64,000 bases of DNA from Prunella strophiata (Eukaryota; Chordata; Aves; Passeriformes; Prunellidae). Positions 32,868 through 44,030 of this stretch are shown one piece after another (the first letter of the stretch is position 1; every line of letters starts with the position of its first letter). Where the stretch lies: contig JAZBQD010000014.1 in assembly GCA_036583965.1 (NCBI GenBank), forward strand, positions 69,673,835 to 69,737,834. Direction: 5' to 3'. The notes below the pieces were generated by a model, which was not told the DNA's origin, ran no database searches, and saw only the letters and a list, made by a program, of their open reading frames with translations. Position numbers and translations under genes: made by a program.

Positions 32868-35391
32868 TACTAATAATAGAAGAAAAACAATTGTGTGAAA
32901 CACACTGAAATAACATGAGTTGCTCTGATTGTATTTCCAGACAGACAGTCCTGGGATTGTGTTCTGCAAAAAAAAAGAGAAGAAAGTAATGCAAATGTGT
33001 GGTGAAAGTGATGTAAATACACCCCTCACACACACAAATTAATAAATAAATAAATCCTGGGACTAGAGGGAGAATGATTTCCCTCTTCCAGAGGGAAGGC
33101 TTGCAGCTGGGAAGGAGGTGATATTTCCTCCCCATCCACTCCTGCTCCTCCCAAAGTCCTCATCCCAACACCAGCCCCTACATCCCAGTGCCAGGTATTG
33201 TTTATTCCACTCCTTAGTGCATGGTGTGGAAAAAAAATCTGCCTCAGCATCACATTTTCTGGTGGAACATCCAGCTGTAACTTCCTTGAGGATGCTGCTC
33301 TGCAATCCAGCCTTGGTGGGTCTCCCCTCTTTGTCCCAGATGGGACATCCTGCCCCAAGTTCCACTGCACAGGGGACTGCCACCCATCCCAAAAGACACT
33401 GATCTGCCCTAAATACAGTCCAGGGAGCTGTGGCAAGGCTGGTCAAGGTCATGGCAAACCTTTGCTCATCAAGAGGGATTAGCAGGAGCTCTCAGAGTGT
33501 GCATTTCAGAGAGGAGATGAATGTGAAGAGGGATGATAAAGGTATATTAGAAAATGATAGAGGGATCTTTTGTTCTTTCTGCCTCATAGCACAGGAAAAA
33601 GGACAATCCCATAAGAAAAAAAAATGGAATTAAAATGTCCAAATACAAAACTGATAGAAGGAATTGTTTTTTTTTTTCATTGTGCTGTATCATCATGGGA
33701 ACTTCTGAGGCAAAAAGTCTACTGAGCAAAAGGAAGAAGCTCATGTATTTATGCAGCCAAAAAGAAGCACTGCTGGGGAAAATATCTGCCAGCCATCAGC
33801 TTGTGTGCCTGTCAGCACTGAGCAAAGCCCAGGACACACCCAGGAGACAGCAAAGGGAACTTTCTGTAGCCTTTGACAGAAGTTGCCCTGCCCAGGTTCA
33901 TGGAAAATAAAATCTGCTGTCCAGACCCCCAGGAGGGACTGCTGGTGGTGCCCACCTGGTTGGTGGCACCCAGGGAGCTGTGCTGGGAGCTGGGATTCAC
34001 CTCTTTGCCATTCCCTGCTGCTTCTTTCCCTTCCACTCCTGCCCAGGGCTGGCTGGAGATCACCACAGCTCAAATTCCCAACACAAGCCAGAGCTGAACC
34101 ACCTGCAGCCTCCAGCTCCTCTCAGCCCCATCTCCCTGACCCCACAGCAGTGAGGAAACCTCCAACCCATCACAAGGACAAACCTCAGGCAGAATTTCCC
34201 CTCTCCATCCTGGAGAGCAGTGCAGGGAAGCCAGAGAGGCTGGGCCAGCTGGGACAGTGCTGGCAGCAGCAGCCTGCAGGCACACAGAGATGTCAGCAGT
34301 GATGGAACAACAGCACAACAGCTCTGGCTTTGGAGGAGGAGAGGGCAGCTCTGGTAAATTCTGTTTTCCCCCCTCAGCAGCTTGTCCAGCTCTCAGCACT
34401 GCCAGGATATGGGGGCTGAGATAGAAATTAAACACTCAGAGACTGGGGATGAGGAAGGGGAATCAGCACCAGGTAAAGCACAAGGTGGATCATCCAGGGG
34501 TGGCTCAGAGCCTCCTCCAGAGCTGATCCCAAATGGACAAAGAGGGTTTGTTTGCTGTAGGGGCACCTCCCATCCCATAAGTGAGCCCTGCAGGGGTGGT
34601 GATGCTGCCACTGTGGGATGCCCCATCACCCCACAGACATCTGTCCTTTCTCCTGCCACATGGAAAAGGGATGCTCAGAAGTCCTTTTTGGGCTAGTTCT
34701 GGCCTTCTCCACCCAAAAATTACAGCAGCAGTGCGAGCTCCCCCTTCCCACTGTGATTCAAAAGAGGATTGGCAGTGAGAGGAGAGCTCTGCTGGATCCC
34801 CAAACACCTCTGAGATGCACATTGCCCTGCAAAAAAAAAAACCCTCACCCACACAAGGAGAGGACAGTGGGGGACAAGCAGCAGAGAAAATGAGTCAACA
34901 TGACAAAAATGGGCTCCCAGGGAGCTGTACCCCATGGTACCCCCCCTGAAACCTGTGCCAAAAATGAGGAAATCTCACTGCAATACCTCCCCCCATACCC
35001 CTACTTCTGCCCTTGCACTCACCCCCAAATGCAACAAGCCTAATTCCGCTCTTTTTTAATTTATTTCTCCCATAGACAAGCAAACAAACAACTCAATGCC
35101 AGAGGGAGAAGACCACAGATTGTCCCAGCAAAGCCCCTCCTGGTGAGGGACTCAGACTGCATCACTGGAGTGAGTACTGGAGAAAAAGGAAGAGAGCAAA
35201 GCTCAGGGGGGAGCAGAGGTGTGCCAGGCATGGGGGAAGGCTTGGAATTTCTTGAATGCAGCACAGAAAATCGCATATGCATGAGCCTGAATGAGACATC
35301 CCCAGGCAGCACCTCCCAGCCTGGCAGTGCTTCAGGTGTCCCCTCCATTCAGGTCCTGGCATCCAAGGCTCCACCTCGGATTGTTTTTTGG

Positions 35392-35430
35392 TTTTTTTTT
35401 CCTCTTCTCTCCTCTCCTCTCTCCCTTTCT
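35392..35430 (+). repeat. 39-bp pure pyrimidine tract with mirror symmetry
   Basis: T9 is followed by 'cctcttctctcctctcctct' and 'ctccctttct'. It contains mirror-like CTCT blocks, the form expected of a triplex-forming tract. Confidence 0.8.
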
Positions 35431-35668
35431 GGAGAGCGTTGCACTATGCTGGCAGCCTGCCATGCTCACGTCTGCCTCCCACTTCACCCCCATCTGCCAT
35501 TGTTTCCAATCAGTTTAGGAAACAGCACTGAGAACAATTAGAAAAGATAACGAGGAAGAATTACATAATTACAGGCCACCGCATCCAAAGCATTTTCCCA
35601 GTCTGAGCTCTGCCTGGGGGAGGGAGAGGGACTTAATCACACTCTGTCTTTGCCTTAACTTGACTGCC

Positions 35669-35700
35669 TCACCACCACCATCATCATCATCATCACCACC
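35669..35700 (+). repeat. (CAC)n(CAT)n trinucleotide microsatellite
   Basis: The order is CAC units, then about five CAT units, then CAC again, over 32 bp. It gives the Asp and Gly runs in an antisense frame. Confidence 0.9.
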
Positions 35701-36468
35701 GTGGTACCTGGAGAGAGCTCCCTTCTGCAGCTGGACACTGCAAGCTGCCACAAGAAAGGGTTTCTCCCAAAAATCCAGTTGGGCTTGAGAGGAAGGGATA
35801 TTTTCTTCCTGCCATGCCTTGTCTGTCTGGGGGAGTTTCAGCCCTGCCCAGCTGGATGTGGTTGGAGCAGCAGACTTCACCGGCGGCAAGAAGGAAGATG
35901 CTCAAGGAATTAATCTGCTTCTCGAGGTCCCCAGTGAGGTTTATGCAATATTCCCCAGCTAAGCCAGGCTCTGATGTGCCAGCAGGAAGATCATGAACTG
36001 CCAGCAAGACACTGAGGGGCAGCTCCACACACTGGGACAAAGCTGTGCCCCTATTACAAGCACCATCCCAAATGTCAGAACCCAGCACATCCCTCTGGCT
36101 GCCCTGGATGGCTCCAGCCCCTGGCAGGGGGCTCAGAGACCTTGGCACAGAGCCCAAGACCCCTGTGCCTTTGATTTCAACCCATGGAGAAAATTACCAA
36201 CCTTACATGAGGATTTACAAGCCATGAAAGTTTAGGTAGACTGATAGTTTGTCAGAGTACAAAAGTAGAATTTTGGGGTTTTTTAGAATGAGGGTTCGGG
36301 GGTCATGATGGAGGAATTTGGGTGTGTTCTGTCCTTCTTTCTCCTTCTCAGCCTCCATCTTCTGGGTGCTGGTGGCACTTTTGGATTGGTTTAGAGTAGA
36401 GTTGGACTGTGTAACATGGGTGATAGGTATTGGAAAGCAACTGTAAATAATGTACAGGTAGTTTTTAG

Positions 36469-36476
36469 TATAAATA
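36469..36476 (+). promoter_or_regulatory. TATA box of the 616-bp LTR
   Basis: 'tataaata' in 'tttagtataaatagacaac'. The sister LTR has the matching 'agtataaaaag' at about 13524, so the box is a shared feature of the family. Initiation would be expected about 25-30 bp downstream. Confidence 0.7.
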
Positions 36477-36569
36477 GACAACACTGCCCTAGGGATGGGC
36501 AGTGTGCCTCAGACTGACCTGCTGAACAGAGCTGGGCTGGTCAGGGAAAGAATGTAATAGATAAGGAAA

Positions 36570-36575
36570 AATAAA
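36570..36575 (+). terminator. Poly(A) signal of the 616-bp LTR
   Basis: AATAAA within 'ggaaaaataaacaacc'. It is intact here and mutated in the 13.1-kb copy. Confidence 0.75.
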
Positions 36576-36694
36576 CAACCTTGGAAACTGCAGATGAAGA
36601 GTCCTGACTCCTTCTTTGGCTGCCAGGCTGGGAAAAAGAGACTTTCTAACACATCTCGGGGTCATCTCAACCTCCTGAGACCCTGACACCCAAA

Positions 36695-38093
36695 CCCATT
36701 CCTCCAAGGACATTTTGCTCCAAGGAAATCTGCTTGTGTGGCTGTAGCTCACCCAGGTTACACACCTGGCCTCTCCTCCACCCCTCCCACCCAAGTCCTG
36801 CTGGGCATTTCACCTGTGTGGCCCCAGCCACTCATTGTCCAGTATTTTCCCAATTACCTGCCGTGACACCAGAGTCCAGGTTCCTCCAGGTGGCCAGGAG
36901 GTGAAGCCAGGAATTCCAGTGCTGAATGGCTGCTGCTTGCCTTGCTGAACACCTGCCTAATTCCCCTTCTCCAATTCCCCTGCCCCTCCCCACACAACAG
37001 GTTCACCACCTGCCACCTCTGGCATCAGAGCTGCCGGGGAATAGGACCCCTGGAAAGGAGAGGCTTTCCCAGGAGAGCACTGTCTTGGATGCTTTTCTTG
37101 GGAGGATTTCAAAGCAATTCTCCTGTCATCATCCTGGTGCAGATGGAGGCAGGGGCTGCTATGTGAACTGGTATTTGATCTGGCTTCAGAGCAGCTCTGA
37201 GCTCACAGCATCCTCCTTGCCTCGCTGGGGTTGATTTGCTGCTCAGCCATTATTTCTGGGAGCAAAGAAAAAAACATCTTCAAATTTAAGAATCCACTTC
37301 TTTGGCCATAAGTGACTCTCAACAAACATCAGAGTAATTAAAAATCTCCCAACAGCACAGGAACAGGGAAATGCCTTTGATAGCTACTGTGAGGATGGAG
37401 GCTCTCTCATCCTGGCTCGGTGTGTCACAGATGTGAACTGTGAATTCCCCTTCATTCTTTAACCTCCTGAGCTCAGCAATTCCACCATTACCACGTCCTT
37501 CCTGATCGAGGTGTAATTCAGAGCTTTTGAAATTAAACCCCTTTCATGGCACCTTTGATTGAGACATTCCTGCAGAAGGACTCCAGGGCCTCTCTGCTCC
37601 CTTTTAAGATGCCATGAAAGTGAGGAACTGTCCAGGCTTTGAGGAAGGGCTTGAAATTTGAAAATCTGAGAAATAACACACAACATGGGGATGTTCAGAA
37701 GCTCCCACAAGCTTGGAGCAAAGGGGCTGGGCTTTTTGGAGGTTTCTTCACCAATTCTGGCTGCTGGGTGTTCCCTACTTATCATCAGGTCTTGCTGGGC
37801 AAGCAAAGCATTTTTTGTCCAAAAATACTCATTTTATCATTTAAAATAAGTCAGTGCAGCCCAAGCTTGGGGAATTACACAGATAAAAGATGGACAAGTC
37901 TACAAATTAACTCCTCTGAGGTCCATCTTTACAGGGAGTGCTCAGACCTGGATTCACATCACCTAAATTTAAGGTAATTTAGGAAACCAGTCACTGCTGC
38001 TGCATCAGGCAGTGAGGGGGAGAAGGCACCATTGGAGAGCAGCTCAGATCCAAGGTAGGATCACACCTGGATGTAGAAATGGCTCAGCAGAGC
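36695..38093. other. Unique non-coding DNA
   Basis: No gene or mobile element recognised. Frames of about 100-115 codons lack domains. Confidence 0.4.
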
Positions 38094-38189
38094 CTGTGGA
38101 AGGTTCTGGTGGAGCTGTCCTTGCCCATGGCAGGGGTTGGAACTTGATGGTCTTTAAGGCCCCTTCCAAACCATTCTGTGATTCCATGA
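38094..38189 (+). mobile_element. CR1 LINE 3' terminal fragment
   Basis: 'ctgtggaaggttctggtgga', 'ttgcccatggcaggggttgg', 'cccttccaaaccattctgtg' and 'attcc'. It is truncated to the last ~95 bp. Confidence 0.92.
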
Positions 38190-38409
38190 AGCCCAAGGGA
38201 GGCCTGGCAGGTCACTTAGGCTGGGCCTGTGTTACTTGAGGATTTTACCATAAATACATAAAATAAACCACAAATAGGGGTTGCAGTGGCATTAACTTCC
38301 TTCCTGCTGAGGAAATCTGGACAATGATGCAATACTGAAAAAAATTAACAGATTTTCCATGTATTTTAGCAAGTCCATGGGAGGTTACCTGGGATTTCAT
38401 AACTCCTGC
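38190..38409. other. Unique spacer between CR1 copies
   Basis: Nothing recognised. Confidence 0.4.
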
Positions 38410-38705
38410 TATCATTTAGGTTGGAAAACCCCTCCAAGAGCATCGAGTCCAACTGTTCCCCAGCACTGCCAAGGCCACCACTGACCCATGTCCCCAAGTG
38501 CCACATCCACATGGCTTTAAATCCCTCCAGGGATGGCAATTCCAGCACTTCCCAGGGCTCAACAACCCCTTCAGTGAAGAAATTTTCCCAAATATCCAAT
38601 CTAAACCTCCCCTGGCACAATTTGAGGTTGTTTCCTCTTGTTCTGTCCCTTGTTCCCTGGGAGCAGAGCCTGACCCCCACCTGGATCCACCCTCCAGGGA
38701 GCTGT
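38410..38705 (-). mobile_element. CR1 LINE 3' region
   Basis: 'atcatttaggttggaaaacc', 'cactgccaaggccaccactg', 'ccaagtgccacatccacatg', 'aacctcccctggcacaattt' and 'tccctgggagcagagcctga'. It belongs to the same CR1 type as 32131-32315 but is longer. Confidence 0.94.
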
Positions 38706-38775
38706 AGAGGAAAATCTTTGGAATTTTTAGAACACTACAGAAAAGCCACCCCAGTTTTAGGGTTTCCCAGACCCA

Positions 38776-38839
38776 TTCTGGATGCAGTAAAACAGTAGTA
38801 AAATAACTTCTGGATGCAGTAAAACAGCAGTAAAATAAC
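38776..38839 (+). repeat. Tandem duplication of a 32-bp unit
   Basis: Two copies, 38776-38807 and 38808-38839, each beginning 'ttctggatgcagtaaaacag' and ending 'agtaaaataac'. They differ by one base (tag/cag). Confidence 0.95.
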
Positions 38840-41800
38840 TCCTTCATACAATATATTGAAATAATATATAACATTATAGTATCATATCCTCAACAGCTCC
38901 TGCAGAGAGGAGTTTCATGCAGAATTTGAAGAGCTTAGAATGGACTTGGAAAGAGCCAGGGGAGTTCCCAGGGAAGGGACAGAAGCAGCAGCACACAGGG
39001 AGGAGCCTGTGTTTATGCAGATGCTTCTGTGTTTGAGAAGAAAACGCAAAAACAAAGCTGGAGGTTGGTAAAAATAATAAAAAAAAATCCATGTCTGAAT
39101 GATCCACGAGGAAAATTCTCCTCAAAGCTTTGCAGGGGCCCTCAATGGCCCTTCACCACAGCTGCACAATGACACCACCACAGGGGAGGGGCTGCTTTCC
39201 ACTCACCTGGGAGGAATGGAAGCTCCTCTCCCAAGGTGGGGAGCCCAGGCAGGGGTGGGGAAGGAGGAGGGGACCCCCTTTGGTCTCTCAGAACCACTCC
39301 TCAGACACTGGCTTGATTTCCCATTGTTCCAAAGGTCCTCCCCATCACTGCCACCATTCCCAAGAGGGGTGAGGGGATGGAGAAGAGTCACCACTGAGGT
39401 GAACACCCCAGTGGGGCAAAGCCCTTCAGAGGCTCAGAGCATCCCAGCTCTGATGGGAGGAGGGTTTCCCTGGGATATTCTCCCCTGCTCCTACAATATT
39501 GTGACCCTCCAGGGTCCATCCAGACCCCACTTGGCAGGGTCCCCACAAGCAGAGAGGGCTCTCCCACCCTCCCAGCCCTCCCTGGGATGAGCAGCTCCCC
39601 TTGGCACCTTCCTGGTCCCCAGAGCCCACCTGCCCCACCTCAGCCCAGGAGAGCAAAGCTCCAACAAAACAACAGCAGAAAAGAAGCACTGAGGGTGGGA
39701 GAGGAGGGAAAAGTGGTTTCAAAACCTGGACACATCAAGAGAGTGTTTCCATGGCAACCTCTTGTTCCTACAGCAGCTCAAGCCTGTTTTAATCAGTGGT
39801 AGCATTTACCAATAAACTCTGCTGGGGTCTGCACTCCCTTCCCAGAGTACCTGCACTGGGATGGGTGGGGCCATGCATTCCCAGAGGCAGGCAACAGGGA
39901 AATTGTTTGTTCCATGATTTTTTCCATGTTTGTTCCATGATTTTTCCCATGTTTGTTCCATGGGGCTTCCTGAGCTGGAGCCAGAGTGCCCTGACACCTC
40001 CCCGGTGCCAGGGATGCTCCAGGCACACTCACCTCTGCCACCACCCTCATCTTCACTTCTCCTCCTGGGAAATCTCGACCCAAGCAGCTTCACAGCCTCC
40101 TCAACCAGCAGGTTTAGCCCTTGGTGGTTTTGCAAAGCTGCCCCAAAAGCCTCCAGGTGACATTGCTGCCTGCAGGGAACAAAGCAGGGTGGAGGCAGGC
40201 GCGGTGGAAAAGGTGCAGGGGGAGCTGCTGTGGTGGAGGGCACAGGGACACCCTGTGCTCATGGAGGTGGCACCTGGAGGAGGTGGTGAACAGCTCAATC
40301 CTCAGCACTGGACACAGGGGATCTTGGTTTGGGTTATTCCCACTGCTCTGGTCCAAGCACAATTTGCTTTTTCCTGCCTGGAGCCTGGGAGATGCCAAAT
40401 CTTCCATGGCAGTTTCCATGTTTGTAAGGGTGTCATTTCTAAGGAGTCCAAGAAGAAAAGGCTGAAATTCAGCTCTGGTTCAACTCCAGAACAGCAGGTC
40501 TTGGTTAGAGGGTTCAAATCAACTTCCAGTCCAAGCTCCCCCCAATTCCCCCAAGATTCCACAGTGCAAATTTAACCCAACCAATCAAAACTCCATAAGG
40601 CTCTTGGCCTCTGCAAACAAATAATTCCTCAAGCAGGAGGTGTCAGAACCTCAGTCAAAAATCTTCCTGCTCACTCCTTAAACAGCATCTCTCACATCTC
40701 TCTCTGAGTTGAAACTGGACAGAGATGCTGACTTGTCATCAATCAACACAGGGCAAGCATTACCCACAGCAAAATATTTCTTAATAGCTTGGAAAAGTTG
40801 GAGAAGTTTCTTTGTAAAATTGCAGCATTGAAGATGTTAATATTTCATTTTGAAGGAATTTTTAGTAGATTTTTTAAATTACAAAAGTTAGATAGTATCG
40901 AAGTGAGGAGGAAAATATTTCACAAAGCTTCAAATATTTAACAATGCCCTGTGTTAAAGCATTGCATTCTCTTGCTGCTTTTTAAATGCCTTCATTTTAA
41001 CAGAAAACTGAGAAAAAGAGTAGTTTAGGTCAACCAGAAGATTTTCCATGTGCTTTTGCTTTGAGCCACTGAACCTAAAATCAATTATTTGTACATGTTT
41101 AGCCCTGATCCATGACTAGGACTTATCCAGTAATTCAAATAAGCACAAATTGACAGTAATCTCATTCTGTTTGGGTTTGCTCTCTGCAGATGTTCTAATG
41201 GACCAGTTTGCTTTCTGCAGATGGACCAGTGTAGCACCAAGGAATTTTTCAAGCATAAACATGGGGAGCAATTTTCAGGGAATGCCTCTGGAGAGTGAAT
41301 TCTGAACACATTTACCTGCTTTTCTGCCTATGGCAGAGCACAGGAACAAGTGGTCTGTGGCATCAGACCACTAAATTTCATGGGATTGAGGTAAGTGCCT
41401 GATAAAGCTCCCTGCTTTTTCCAGCAGGGATCACCATGTGGAGCTGAAACAAAAAATTTCTTTACACAGCACCATGAAGCTCCCAGCTCAGGGCATCAAG
41501 GTCTGCACAAAACAAAATTTGGAGGAGAAAAATCCAGCACAAGCCTTAAATAACAGGAGCAGCAGATAAGCCATGCCAGGAATGCCTCTTCCCCATGGCA
41601 AGCTCTGTCCCTGGTGCCTCTGTGCACCTTCCCTCCAGCTTGTGCTCTCTGTAAATATTTCAAATGCTGGATGTCCCTGGGGACCCCCTGGGCTGAGCAC
41701 TGAGCAGCTGAACAGCAGCCAAGGTTAACAAATCAGAGTGAAATGTCACAGCTTAGCCCTTCCTTCCCTCCCTGGCACCCTCCAGAGCGTGCACTGGAGC

Positions 41801-43799
41801 TCCACAAGCCACAGGGTGTTGTTGTATTTGTTTTTTCTTGCAGGGAGCTATTCCCCATCTAATGCTTTGCCTGACAGCTGCTGTGATTAATAGGTGATGT
41901 GCCAAAAGCCACAGAGTATTATTATTATTATGGCAACATTCTGAGGTCAACACCAAGAGCAGGGTCCCATTGTGGCAGGCACTGCACGCTGCTGGAAGTG
42001 GTCCCTGACTGAGAAAACCTCCATCTAAATAGGGATTCCTGGGAACAGGCAAAAAAAATACACAAAATTCTAAGTGCTGTGGGTTTTTCCTACAGTTTCA
42101 TGCACAGGGCAAGCAGAGGAAGAGAATAACTGTCCCCCAATACCCTGACACCCAGCATGCTCCAACATGCTGGGAATTAATTAATGTTCATGCATAATCA
42201 CTCCAGCATTTCTCAGAGTACATGCATGGCTACAAAGTTGAAGTTACATCTGCAAGGTTAGACCAGCACATTCATGAGGAAAAAAAAAAAAAAAACCAAA
42301 AACCACAGGCAAAACCAAGCAAAAAAAAAAACAACCCAAAATTATGTTAGTCAATGTTAGAAAGCCATGCCTTCAGTGTGGATTTCCTGCTGCACCCTGG
42401 AGAGCTCAACATTCCCTCTTTGTCACATGCATGTTATCAGAGCTGCCTCATTTTCTAAAAAGATGAGCCTTAACACCAGGTCAAGGGATTTGGCCAAGGA
42501 TTCAGAGAAACTTGGTGGCAATGGCACAGAGCAAACCCTGAAATCAGAACAGCTTGTCCAGTGTGTTGTTAACTGGATCCTACACCCAGCCCTGGAAGAT
42601 TCTGCATCTCTCATTTCCCTACACTACAGATTTTACTGGCAACCCTCTGCCCTCCCAGGTGGAAAATACAGGTTCTGCTTGATTTTTGTCAGCTGGTGAG
42701 AAATGGAGATTCAGGCACTCAGAGGAAATATTTTGTGTCCTGCAGCCACACAGATGAATTCCCAAATTCAGTCAGTTGTAAAACAGAAGTGAGTAATATT
42801 CTACCTCCAGTTTTCTGTCTGCCTTTGAGATCAGGTTTCATTCCATCCCCAGTAAGACACTGATGTACAGAGAGAGAGGAAACAACCAAAAGCATAAAAT
42901 GCACAGAACTAAAAGCATAGACATTATTTAAAAGCTGCATTTACCTACAAGCTGTAAGTTCCTTATCCCCCTGAAGTACTTAATTTTCAAGTTTTTTACA
43001 GGTTTGTGCCCAGGGGCTGAAATCTGAACCCTGTCCTATATCCACTTTTCAGCACTTATTCCAGAATTGATGTTTTTTTTCAAGTCTTCATGGACACCTG
43101 TGTTGTCAGCACTGGGAAATGAAAAAAGAAGACCCAAAACCAGGCTACCAACCAGACACTCTTTTTAGCTGGACCCAGACTGGGCAGAAAGAGACCTAAG
43201 GACATGGCAGATGAGTTTTAGGATTTTTCCTGCTTTCCCCTTGAAGGAAACCACGTGGTGGAAATGGGCAGAGGGATGTTTTCCCCTCTGAAATCCACAC
43301 TCATAACAAACATGTGCCCATTTTTCTGCTCTCTCAGCCTTGAACAAGGTATGGACAAGTGACCTTCTCTTCTCTGTCACCCTCCTCTGCCCTTCCCATC
43401 TCCTGGTGGCCAAGCCCTGGCTCTGGATCTCAGCTGTGTTATCCAAGTGAAACAAAAATCAACCCACAAAATCCTCTTGTGTCATCTCTTCTGCTCCCAA
43501 GAGCAAGGTGTGAGTCAGATCCAGAGTAAACCCCCTTCCCAGGGTTATTCCAGCCTCACACAAAGGAAAAAGAACTGGAAAGAGGGAGAGGGAGAAGTAT
43601 TTCTGGAAATGTGTCGTGCAGCACATGAGTGATTGGGATGTTGTTGTGCACTGGGGCTCCTTTCTACACCCGACAGGAATAAATCCTCCCTTATCACACA
43701 GTACAGTGTGGGGTTTTATATTGAGTAAGAGCCACCTCCACTTCAGAAACAGAATAAATAAGTAAATAAGAGTAAATAACACAGAAAAGCTGCCTGGAT
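38840..43799. other. Long unique non-coding stretch
   Basis: No gene or mobile element recognised in ~5 kb. It contains the 23-bp repeat listed separately, an A+T-rich tract at 40780-41050, an ATT run at about 41920-41932, and A runs near 42280-42330. Antisense and sense frames of 100-259 codons at 39.1-40.6 kb overlap one another and show no domains, so they are not called. Confidence 0.4.
39905..39963 (+). repeat. 23-bp tandem repeat, 2.6 copies
   Basis: The unit runs 'gtttgttccatgatttttt' plus 'ccat', starting at 39905, 39928 and 39951 (partial). Confidence 0.92.
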
Positions 43800-44030
43800 C
43801 CTGTTGGGATATTACATTTGCCCAGGCCTGTCAAGCCACGCACGCTCGACTCCGCGTCGGAAATTCCATTATGATACACAACAGCCAGCTTGGGAGAGAA
43901 AGGAACTTGTCCCCCAATAAAACCCAATTTGCCTCCTTTTTGCAGTGCTGTCCCTGAGCTAAGCAGCCTGAAACTGCCTAAAAACAGTCTGACATGCAAT
44001 TTAAGCTATGGTGGAGGGAAATAATTTCCC
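43800..44030. promoter_or_regulatory. Candidate conserved non-coding element
   Basis: A burst of six CpGs in about 25 bp ('ccacgcacgctcgactccgc' then 'gtcgg') is followed by 'aaattccattatgatacaca'. No repeat signature is present. This density of surviving CpG is rare in the window. Confidence 0.3.

Larger units (their letters stand above)
32316..36066. other. Unique non-coding DNA with low-complexity tracts
   Basis: No gene or mobile element is recognised in ~3.7 kb. It contains the pure-purine tract at 32820-32867, the pyrimidine tract at 35392-35430 and a CAC/CAT microsatellite at 35669-35700, all listed separately. Open frames of 100-154 codons overlap on both strands without domains. Confidence 0.4.
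36073..36688 (+). mobile_element. Solo LTR of an endogenous retrovirus (616-bp family, well preserved)
   Basis: It starts TGTCAGAACCC and ends GAGACCCTGACA. A perfect 6-bp target duplication, 'cccaaa', lies at 36067-36072 and 36689-36694, typical of class II (ERVK-like) integration. It has a TATA box at 36469-36476 and AATAAA at 36570-36575, about 100 bp apart, which places U3, R and U5 on the plus strand. No viral interior is present. By the duplications it has exactly the same length as the older copy at 13129-13744. Confidence 0.95.

Noticed and set aside
39099..40575. Several long overlapping frames up to 259 codons
   Set aside because: They occupy both strands and several phases of the same GC-richer segment, with no recognisable domain or splice pattern.
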